Shown: piece after piece, positions 14,296 to 20,556 of the stretch
How positions within the stretch are numbered: position 1 is the first letter of the stretch
Layout of the letters: every line of letters begins with the position of its first letter
Assembly (NCBI GenBank): GCA_903954205.1
Contig: CAJBMR010000228.1
Location: 1 to 21,414, forward strand
Length of the DNA stretch: 21,414 nucleotides
Origin: an uncultured bacterium
GTDB lineage: Bacteria; Actinomycetota; Actinomycetes; S36-B12
Direction: 5' to 3'
The notes under the pieces: generated by a model
What the model was told of the DNA's origin: nothing
The model's input: the letters and a program-made list of their open reading frames with translations, nothing else
The model's database searches: none
Made by a program: the position numbers and the translations under genes

Positions 14296-16389
14296 ATGCC
14301 TCTCCTGTCCCGCCTGCGCGTCCCCCGCGACCTGGACCCCTCCTCCCGTGCGGGCCTCATGCTCGCCGCAGTGAGCGTAGGCCTCTCCTACCAGCCCAAT
14401 CTCCTCACGCGTAAGAGCGTCGACCAGGGCATCATCACGGGCGTCTCAGGCCTGGCCGCCTACACCTGGGGCACATCGGCGCACAGTGCGCTGAGCGCCC
14501 TGGGTACTCGGGTGGGCGGACGCCGCGGCCAGGTGGCCGGCGATGCGCTCGTGGTGCTTGGCTCCGTGGCCGCCAATCGCCTCCTTGCCTGGCGCGAGCA
14601 TGAGCCTGCGTGGCGGTCGTGGGCACGGCTCGGCGCGGGCGCCATGGCGGCAGCGGCCGCGACGGGTATGGCTTCGCGCGTCATCGAGGAGATCCCGAGC
14701 ACGCCGATGCGCATCGCGGCGACGACCGGAAGTGTCGCCGCACTGGGAGGCGGCGTCTATGGCATGACTCGGCTCTTCGGTCAGCAGATCGGTGCGGCCG
14801 AACTCGAATCCTTCCGCTCCTCTCGGGACGACGGCCTCGGTGGCGTGGTTCGGGCGATCAAGGAGATCGCAACCGGTGAGCCGGAGGACCTCAACCAGGA
14901 CCAAGACCTCACCGTCAATCCGATGGTGGCCACCGGCATCGGCATTGCCGTCACGGGCACCCTGCTCAGCCTGGCGGCCGTGGAGTCCCGGGTGACGCGC
15001 CTCTGGGGGCGCGGTGTCGCCTCGCTCTTCGGCGGTACGCCGGAGGACCATGCCACCGTGGCGCGCGGCCTCACCGCGGTGGCCACCGTGGTTGCGGGTG
15101 GCCTGGCTCTGAAGTTCGTCGATCGCGAGCTGGGCAACGCCGGCGAGGGCATGGAGCTCGCCCATGCGACGCCCCCGGACATCCCTGAGATCACGGGCTC
15201 TCCCGCGTCCGGCCGCTCGTGGTCGGACCAGAGTCGCGAGGGACGCCGTTGGCTGAGCATGGTGCTGCGCCCCGACACGATTTCTGCCGTCATGGGGGAG
15301 CCGGCGCAGCAGCCGATCCGCGTCTACGCGAGCCTACAGAGCGCGACGACCAACGAGGGGCGCGCGCAGGTGCTCCTGGACGAGATCGATCGCACGCATG
15401 CGCTGGAGCGTCCCTACGTCGCACTGTGGTCGCCCACCGGATCCGGATATGTCAACTACGTCGGTTGCGAGACCTTCGAGTACCTCACCCGCGGTGACTG
15501 CGCGAGCGTCGCCATCCAGTACTCCGTGCTCCCCTCGTCGCTGTCGCTCACCGACGTCAAGCGTGGCACCGACCAAACGCGCATGGTCTTCGCTGGGATC
15601 GCCCAGCGATTGGCCGCCATGCCCCCGGAGAAGCGGCCCCGTGTCTTCCTCTTCGGAGAGAGCCTCGGCTCCCAGGTGAGCGAGGAGATGTTCGAGGGAA
15701 TGGGGGTATTCGGTCCCGAGAGCCTCGGTCTGGAGGCAGCGCTGTGGATCGGCACTCCTGAGGCGACGAAGTGGCGCCAGCAGATCTGGGGCGACCGATC
15801 GATAGCGGAGGCGCCCGGTGTGGGGCCCGGCGATATCTACCTGCCCCGTTGGGTGGGTGACTGGACAGCGCTCCCGGCGGAGGAGCGTGCGCGCGTGCGC
15901 TACCTCTTGCTGCAGAACGGTGACGACCCCATCCCGAAGTTCTGGGTCCAGGTCCTCTACAAGAGACCGGCGTGGCTCGGCCCGTGGGGCAAGCGGCCGC
16001 CTGGCTCGCCGAGGCACACCATCTGGTGGCCCGTCACCACCTTCTTCGCGACGTTTATCGACATGCTCAACGCGCTGTCACCTACCCCCGGAGTCTTCGT
16101 CGAGGGCGGTCACGATTACCGACTCGAGTTGCCGCAGACGCTGCGCGAGGTCTGGAGACTGGAGTGCTCCGAGGAGCAGATGGCGGGCATGCAGCAGGCG
16201 CTGCGCAGGCGTGAGCTCGGCTGGGAGGCCAAGCGGCGCTGGATGGAGGCCGAGGCTGTCGTCGGTCCCGAGGCACGCGCTGAGAAGGAGCACAAGGTGC
16301 TCGACGACGTCGCCACCTGGATCGGGGCGACGTCGGTGACTCCCGAGGACGTCCAGAAGATCATCGACACGGACTGCCAGCCCACCTAG
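14296..16389 (+). CDS. Membrane alpha/beta-hydrolase family 9 protein (Abhydrolase_9)
   Basis: Large predicted membrane hydrolase of unknown substrate, 697 aa. The N-terminal half (about 1-285) holds about seven hydrophobic stretches, including LMLAAVSVGLSY, ALVVLGSVAANRLLAW, GAGAMAAAAATGMA, SVAALGGGVYGMTRLFG, VATGIGIAVTGTLLSLAAV and VATVVAGGLALKF, matching the Abhydrolase_9_N membrane part. The C-terminal half is the catalytic domain: SPTGSGYVNYVGCETFEYL, GDCASVAIQYSVLPSSLSL, nucleophile elbow LFGESLGSQ with S456, and LWIGTPEATKW. A late HDYRL is a possible active-site histidine. The ATG at 14296 has GAGGA (14283-14287) eight bases upstream; an in-frame ATG at 14287 is the alternative. It stands alone, divergent from gcdH and convergent with the oxidoreductase. 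Family recognition is good; function is not known to me. Confidence 0.85.
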   Translation: MPLLSRLRVPRDLDPSSRAGLMLAAVSVGLSYQPNLLTRKSVDQGIITGVSGLAAYTWGTSAHSALSALGTRVGGRRGQVAGDALVVLGSVAANRLLAWREHEPAWRSWARLGAGAMAAAAATGMASRVIEEIPSTPMRIAATTGSVAALGGGVYGMTRLFGQQIGAAELESFRSSRDDGLGGVVRAIKEIATGEPEDLNQDQDLTVNPMVATGIGIAVTGTLLSLAAVESRVTRLWGRGVASLFGGTPEDHATVARGLTAVATVVAGGLALKFVDRELGNAGEGMELAHATPPDIPEITGSPASGRSWSDQSREGRRWLSMVLRPDTISAVMGEPAQQPIRVYASLQSATTNEGRAQVLLDEIDRTHALERPYVALWSPTGSGYVNYVGCETFEYLTRGDCASVAIQYSVLPSSLSLTDVKRGTDQTRMVFAGIAQRLAAMPPEKRPRVFLFGESLGSQVSEEMFEGMGVFGPESLGLEAALWIGTPEATKWRQQIWGDRSIAEAPGVGPGDIYLPRWVGDWTALPAEERARVRYLLLQNGDDPIPKFWVQVLYKRPAWLGPWGKRPPGSPRHTIWWPVTTFFATFIDMLNALSPTPGVFVEGGHDYRLELPQTLREVWRLECSEEQMAGMQQALRRRELGWEAKRRWMEAEAVVGPEARAEKEHKVLDDVATWIGATSVTPEDVQKIIDTDCQPT

Positions 16390-16401
16390 CCGTCATTGCG
16401 G

Positions 16402-16457
16402 TTTTCGCCAGTAAACGTGACTTTGCCGTGTAAGGAAGTCGCGATTACTGGCGAAAA
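16402..16457. repeat. 56-bp palindrome between convergent genes, possible bidirectional terminator or miniature mobile element
   Basis: Two 22-nt arms (16402-16423 and 16436-16457) are inverted copies with one mismatch (16415/16444) and one G-T pair (16418/16441), around a 12-nt loop. The outer ends read TTTTCGCCAGTAA and TTACTGGCGAAAA. GCGG occurs immediately outside both ends (16398-16401 and 16458-16461), resembling a 4-bp target duplication. The element is clearly less GC-rich than its surroundings. Position between two stop codons fits a bidirectional terminator, but the T-run precedes the stem and the A-run follows it on each strand, the opposite of an intrinsic terminator. Confidence 0.75.
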
Positions 16458-16466
16458 GCGGCTGAT

Positions 16467-17831
16467 CTAGCCGAGGAAGCGAGCGAAGACCCGGGCGCGT
16501 AGCGCAGGGCGACCCGTGCGGGTCTCGACACCGTCCGCCGAACCCATCACGCGCAGTCCCATGTTGACGCCGAGCCAGCGCATGGGCTCCGGCTCCCAGT
16601 CGGGCGAGATGTGGCCCACCCAGGGCAGCGAGGTGAGCTCGGTCTCGCGTCCGCCGATGAGGTCGGCCAGCGTGCGCCCGGCGAGATGCGAGGTGCCCAC
16701 GCCGTCGCCGACGTAGCCACCCGCCCATGCCATGCGGGTGACGGGGTCGAGCCCGACGGAGGCGCACCAGTCGCGCGGGATGCCGAGGGGACCGCCCCAG
16801 GAGTGGGTGACGACGTGGCCCGAGACGGCGGGGAAGAGGTCCACGAGTGTGCGCCAGAGATCGGCGAAGACGGCGGGCTCGCGATCGAATTCCGGGCGGA
16901 TGTCCGAGCCAAAGTGGTAGGGCGCCCCCCGGCCGCCGAATGCGAGCCGATCGTCCGCCGTGCGCTGGCCATAGATGACCAGGTGGCGACCGTCGGAGAA
17001 GGTCGGCCGGGTCTGCAGTCCAATGGCATCCCACACGTCCTTGCCGAGGGGCTCGGTCGCGATCATGAGTGAGTAGACGGGTGCGATCGCCCGCGCATAC
17101 CCCGGCAGGCGCGGTGTGTATCCCTCCGTGGCCCGCACCACGTGGCGAGCCCGTACGCGACCGCGCGGCGTGCGCACGAAGCCAGGGCGCATCTCTGTGA
17201 CGGGCGAGTGCTCGTGGATCACCCCGCCTCGCTCGACGACGGTCTTCGCAAGGTGGCGCACGAGGCGGGCGGGGTGGATCGCGGCGCAGTGCGGGGTGTA
17301 CGACGCGCCGATGACATCGGTAGCCGCGAGAAGGCGACCCGCCTCCTCGGCATCGAGGAGGCGGTAGTCCTCCTCGCCGAATCCCCAACGACGCCACTCA
17401 GCGATCTCCTCCTGGGCGCGCTGCCACTGCAGGGGAGTGCGCGCCGCGACGATGGTGCCGCCCTTGGCCCACTGGATATCCCAGCCTTCGGACTCCGAGA
17501 CGCGCCCAATGTCGTCGACGGTGTCGTGCATCGCGCGCTGCAGACGGATGGCACTCTCTCGGTCGCTCATCCCCGCGACCTTTGCCACGCTCGCAGGAAA
17601 GAGCGCGGAGCACCAGCCGCCATTGCGCCCACTGGCTCCGAATCCCGCGTGCTCCGCCTCCAGCAGCGTCACGCGAATGCCCGGCTCCTGGTTGAGCAGG
17701 TAGTAGGCGGTCCACAGCCCGGTGTAGCCCGCGCCCACGATGACGACGTCGGCCTCGGCGTCACCATCGAGGGGCTTACCCAGCGGTGTCGTGAGGTGCT
17801 CGGGAAGCGTGTCCCACCACAGCGACGTCAT
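16467..17831 (-). CDS. FAD-dependent oxidoreductase (DAO family), likely amine oxidoreductase
   Basis: Flavoprotein of the D-amino-acid oxidase/glycine oxidase (DAO, PF01266) fold, 454 aa. The FAD-binding Rossmann motif is VVIVGAGYTGLWTAYYL (29-45), followed by an acidic strand end (TLLEAE, 55-60) and GASGRNGGW (65-73), a motif shared with PuuB-type gamma-glutamylputrescine oxidases and related amine oxidoreductases. Substrate-domain features include HPARLVRHLA and, near the end, MAWAGGYVGDGVGTSHLAGR, the second FAD-contact motif. The ATG overlaps the stop of the preceding gene (ATGA). A longer open frame reaches 17927 but would run inside that gene. The operon suggests oxidation of an amine or amino acid linked to polyamine breakdown; substrate is not decidable from sequence. 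Confidence 0.87.
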   Translation of the reverse strand: MTSLWWDTLPEHLTTPLGKPLDGDAEADVVIVGAGYTGLWTAYYLLNQEPGIRVTLLEAEHAGFGASGRNGGWCSALFPASVAKVAGMSDRESAIRLQRAMHDTVDDIGRVSESEGWDIQWAKGGTIVAARTPLQWQRAQEEIAEWRRWGFGEEDYRLLDAEEAGRLLAATDVIGASYTPHCAAIHPARLVRHLAKTVVERGGVIHEHSPVTEMRPGFVRTPRGRVRARHVVRATEGYTPRLPGYARAIAPVYSLMIATEPLGKDVWDAIGLQTRPTFSDGRHLVIYGQRTADDRLAFGGRGAPYHFGSDIRPEFDREPAVFADLWRTLVDLFPAVSGHVVTHSWGGPLGIPRDWCASVGLDPVTRMAWAGGYVGDGVGTSHLAGRTLADLIGGRETELTSLPWVGHISPDWEPEPMRWLGVNMGLRVMGSADGVETRTGRPALRARVFARFLG

Positions 17832-18496
17832 CCGCGACTCCAGGTGCGCATGTAGTCGGGGAGCGGTACGCCGCTGGCGAGGTCGTCCGCAACGGGCTCG
17901 CCCAAGGACTCGACGATGGGCACGCACCCGGCCCAGATCTTGGAGTACACCGGATCGACGAGGTCGGCGTCGGTGTCATCCGGCGGGCCGTCACTCACCT
18001 TGACGGAGATCTCATCGAGGAGCAGCGCCAGAGTGATCGTCGCCTTGAGTTCTTGCGGGAGGGGATGGCGCGCCTCGGTCGTGCGTCCGGGCATCAGGCT
18101 CTCCGACAGGTCAAGTAGCGCGGCGACCTCCTCATCACCCTCGAGTCGGCGGCAGGTGCCGAGGGCCATCACGGTGCGGTAGTGCATGGAGGATTCGAAG
18201 AGGCTGCGGGACAGCACAAGGCCGTCCAGAAGCGTGACGGTGAGGCACGTGGGGGCACCGTCTGCGAGTGTGCGGAACAGGCGGGATGCACTCGAACCAT
18301 GGAAGATCACCTCGTCGCCGCGGCGCGCGTAGCCGACGGGCACGACGTAGGGCTGGCCATCGGTGACCACTGCGACGTGGGCCATGAGCCCGGCGTCGAG
18401 GATGGCGTAGGCGATCTCGCGATCGACCACGGTCTTCTCGGGCAGGCGCTTGATTTGCGTGCGAGAGGTCGATCCAGGGGCGGGTAGTGCCGTCAT
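17828..18496 (-). CDS. Pyridoxamine 5'-phosphate oxidase-related (NimA-like) flavin-binding protein
   Basis: Split-barrel FMN-binding-type protein of the Pyridox_ox_2/NimA group, 222 aa. Seen in the sequence are LPEKTVVDREIAYAILDAGLM before the barrel, HVAVVTDGQPYVVPVGYARRGDEVIFHGS (two hairpin strands), SRLFRTLADG and VLSRSLFESSMHYRTVMALG. These are typical of actinobacterial homologues annotated as pyridoxamine 5'-phosphate oxidase family. True PNPO activity is not implied; the group includes nitroreductase-like and F420/FMN/heme-binding members. Both ends are coupled by ATGA overlaps, to the aminotransferase upstream and the FAD oxidoreductase downstream. A role serving those enzymes, for example handling a PLP or flavin-linked by-product, is speculation. 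Confidence 0.82.
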   Translation of the reverse strand: MTALPAPGSTSRTQIKRLPEKTVVDREIAYAILDAGLMAHVAVVTDGQPYVVPVGYARRGDEVIFHGSSASRLFRTLADGAPTCLTVTLLDGLVLSRSLFESSMHYRTVMALGTCRRLEGDEEVAALLDLSESLMPGRTTEARHPLPQELKATITLALLLDEISVKVSDGPPDDTDADLVDPVYSKIWAGCVPIVESLGEPVADDLASGVPLPDYMRTWSRG

Positions 18497-19896
18497 AGTT
18501 GGTTGCCAGCCTCGGTGAGGACGGTGCGCAGGATCTGCTCGATCTCGTCGAAGTGAGACTGGTCGCAGATGAGCGGCGGCGACAGCTGGATGACCGGGTC
18601 GCCGCGGTCGTCGGCACGGCAGTAGAGGCCGTTGTCGAAGAGAGCCTTGTCGAGGTAGCCGCGCAGCAGTCGCTCGGACTCCTCATCGCTGAACGTCTCG
18701 CGAGTCTCCCGGTCCTTGACCAGCTCGATGCCGTAGAAGAAGCCCGCACCGCGTACGTCACCGACGATGGGCAGGTCGTAGAGGCGCTCGAGGGTTGTCC
18801 GGAACGCGGCCTCGTTGTCGCGCACGTGCTGCAGGAGCCCCTCGCGCTCGAAGAGGTCGAGGTTGGCCAGGGCCACTGCACTGGCGACGGGGTGGCCGCC
18901 CCAGGTGTAGCCGTGGAGGAAGGAGTTGGTGCCGTGCCGGAAGGGCTCGAAGAGCCGGTCACTGGCGATCATGGCGCCGGCTGCGGCGTAGCCCGATGTC
19001 ATGCCCTTGGCGCAGGTGATGATGTCGGGCTGCACACCGAAGCGATTGACGGCGAAGATGTCGCCGATGCGTCCGAACGCCGTGATGGTCTCGTCGGCGA
19101 CGAAGAGTACGTCGTACTCGTCGCAGATCTCCCGGACGCGCTCGAGATACCCCGGCGGGGGAGGAAAGCAGCCACCTGAGTTCTGCACGGGCTCGAGGAA
19201 GACGGCCGCGACTGTCTCGGGGCCTTCGAATTCGATGGCCTCGCGGATGCGCTCGGCGGCCCAGAGCCCGAAGGCCTTCTCGTCGTAGCGGTACTCCTCG
19301 GGAGCACGGTAGAAGTTGGTGTTGGGCACCTTGATCCCCGTGGGCACGAGTGGCTCGAAGTACTTCTTCGCACCCGTGAGGCCGGTGATGGACAGTGCTC
19401 CGTGGGGAGTGCCGTGGTAGGCGATATTGCGGCTGATGACCTTGTGCTTCATCGGCTTGCCGGTGAGCTTGAAGTACTGCTTGGCGAGCTTCCACGCGCT
19501 CTCGACCGCCTCACCACCGCCGGTGGTGAAGAAGACCCGGTTGAGGTCTCCCGGCGCGTAATGCGCGAGGCGCTCCGCAAGCTCGATCGCACGCGGGTGG
19601 GCGTAGGACCAGATGGGGAAGAAGGCCAGTTCCTCGGCCTGCTTGGCAGCGGCGGCCGCCAACTCCTTGCGGCCGTGGCCCGCCTGGACGACAAAGAGGC
19701 CCGCGAGGCCGTCGAGGTAGCGACGCCCCTGGTCGTCCCACACGTAGGCGCCTTCACCGCGCACCATGATGGGCACGTGCCCCTGTCCGGTCTCGTAGAT
19801 GGAGTGCCGGGTGAAGTGCATCCATAGGTGACGCTCAGCGGATGCAGCCATGCGATCGTCGCCGGGCTCGGTGACGAATTGCGGAGTGATGGTCAT
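18493..19896 (-). CDS. Class III PLP-dependent aminotransferase, likely diamine (putrescine) aminotransferase
   Basis: Fold-type I omega-aminotransferase, 467 aa. Motifs are YVWDDQGRRYLDGLAGLFVVQAGHG near the N-terminus, FFTTGGGEAVESAWKLA (122-138), the PLP ring-stacking region AYHGTPHGALSITG, FLEPVQNSGG, the cofactor aspartate D268 (FVADETITAFGR) and the Schiff-base lysine K297 (CAKGMTSGY). The pattern resembles putrescine:pyruvate (SpuC-like) and other omega-amine transaminases. The ATG at 19896 overlaps the regulator's stop (ATGA) and has GGGGA about six bases upstream; an in-frame ATG at 19908 would add four residues. Coupling to an Lrp regulator and a divergent aminobutyraldehyde dehydrogenase supports conversion of a diamine to an amino-aldehyde. 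Exact substrate is inferred. Confidence 0.9.
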   Translation of the reverse strand: MTITPQFVTEPGDDRMAASAERHLWMHFTRHSIYETGQGHVPIMVRGEGAYVWDDQGRRYLDGLAGLFVVQAGHGRKELAAAAAKQAEELAFFPIWSYAHPRAIELAERLAHYAPGDLNRVFFTTGGGEAVESAWKLAKQYFKLTGKPMKHKVISRNIAYHGTPHGALSITGLTGAKKYFEPLVPTGIKVPNTNFYRAPEEYRYDEKAFGLWAAERIREAIEFEGPETVAAVFLEPVQNSGGCFPPPPGYLERVREICDEYDVLFVADETITAFGRIGDIFAVNRFGVQPDIITCAKGMTSGYAAAGAMIASDRLFEPFRHGTNSFLHGYTWGGHPVASAVALANLDLFEREGLLQHVRDNEAAFRTTLERLYDLPIVGDVRGAGFFYGIELVKDRETRETFSDEESERLLRGYLDKALFDNGLYCRADDRGDPVIQLSPPLICDQSHFDEIEQILRTVLTEAGNQL

Positions 19897-20381
19897 CGTG
19901 TTCCCCATGTGTAGATCTGCTTGCGGAGTTGGAGGTAGACGAAGGTCTCGGTGCGCTTGACGCCCGGGATCGGACGGATGTGGCGATTAAGGATCTCCAG
20001 CAGGTGATCGTCGTCCTCGGCGACGACCTCGGCCATGAGATCGAACCCGCCCGCGCAAATCACGAGGTAGTCGACTTCAGCGAGCGCCTCGACCTCGGCC
20101 GCGACGGCTTCGAGATCGCCCTCGACAGTGATGCCGATCATGGCGGCCCGGGGGAATCCCACCTGCAGGGGATTTGTGACCGCGACCACCTGCATCACGC
20201 CCGAGTCGATGAGGCGCTGCACGCGATGGCGGACCGCTGCCTCCGAGAGGCCCACCGCCTTGCCGATGGCGGCGTAGGGACGGCGACCGTCCTGCTGCAG
20301 CTGCTCGATGATGGCCTTCGAGACGTCGTCGAGTGGGGGAGCGGCGCGTTCGCCGTCGCGAGCGAGTCGAAGGCGGGCCAT
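19893..20381 (-). CDS. Lrp/AsnC family transcriptional regulator
   Basis: DNA-binding regulator of the feast/famine (Lrp/AsnC) family, 162 aa. After a short basic N-terminus (MARLRLARDGERA) comes the winged HTH (about 17-70: DDVSKAIIEQLQQDGRRPYAAIG then VGLSEAAVRHRVQRLIDSGV), then the RAM ligand-binding and oligomerisation domain (about 78-155, with YLVICAGGFDLMAEVVAEDDDHL and PGVKRTETFVYL). It is the first gene of a four-gene minus-strand operon; its stop overlaps the aminotransferase start. A TAGTCT -10 box 6 nt before the ATG and no Shine-Dalgarno indicate a leaderless mRNA. It is the natural candidate to control both its own operon and the divergent dehydrogenase, probably in response to an amine-derived amino acid. 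Confidence 0.93.
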   Translation of the reverse strand: MARLRLARDGERAAPPLDDVSKAIIEQLQQDGRRPYAAIGKAVGLSEAAVRHRVQRLIDSGVMQVVAVTNPLQVGFPRAAMIGITVEGDLEAVAAEVEALAEVDYLVICAGGFDLMAEVVAEDDDHLLEILNRHIRPIPGVKRTETFVYLQLRKQIYTWGTR

Positions 20382-20387
20382 AGGGCC

Positions 20388-20417
20388 AGACTAGGCAGGG
20401 ACCACACCTCAAAGCAA
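20388..20417 (-). promoter_or_regulatory. Leaderless promoter of the Lrp-headed operon
   Basis: Read on the minus strand, -35 TTGCTT (20417-20412), an 18-nt spacer and -10 TAGTCT (20393-20388) are followed six bases later by the ATG at 20381. This is the best-formed promoter in the window. Confidence 0.6.
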
Positions 20418-20418
20418 G

Positions 20419-20461
20419 GGAATTCGTCGCGTGAGTCCCCTCTCACCATCGGATTTCGTCG
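20419..20461. promoter_or_regulatory. Candidate operators: phased direct repeat and inverted repeat
   Basis: The 11-mer GGA(A/T)TTCGTCG occurs at 20419-20429 and 20451-20461 with one difference, 32 bp apart (three helical turns, same face). Between them GTGAG (20431-20435) and CTCAC (20442-20446) form a perfect inverted repeat. The block sits just upstream of the lrp -35 and about 40-80 bp upstream of the dehydrogenase -10, a suitable place for Lrp-type multimer binding. Binding itself is inferred. Confidence 0.5.
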
Positions 20462-20500
20462 TGAATTAGGGGGGCGCGCTACGGGATTGGGCGTCGGCGC

Positions 20501-20506
20501 TACCGT
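20501..20506 (+). promoter_or_regulatory. -10 box for the aldehyde dehydrogenase gene
   Basis: TACCGT fits TAnnnT and is 50 nt before the GTG start, giving a leader of about 44 nt beginning near 20513. No clear -35 is seen, suggesting activator dependence. Confidence 0.4.
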
Positions 20507-20524
20507 GAACCTCCGATCGGTCGC

Positions 20525-20538
20525 GGTGACCGGTCACC
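20525..20538. promoter_or_regulatory. 14-bp perfect palindrome in the dehydrogenase leader
   Basis: GGTGACCGGTCACC is its own reverse complement and lies between the proposed -10 and the Shine-Dalgarno, about +13 to +26. An adjacent 8-bp palindrome CCGATCGG is at 20513-20520. This is a good repressor operator shape; the binding protein is unknown and it differs from the upstream repeats. Confidence 0.5.
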
Positions 20539-20556
20539 TGAGACAAAGGAAGCGCT

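Noticed and set aside
16402..16457. Ordinary rho-independent terminator
   Set aside because: Stem is strong, but the T-run is on the 5' side of the stem on each strand and no U-tract follows, so it is listed as a repeat with termination only possible.
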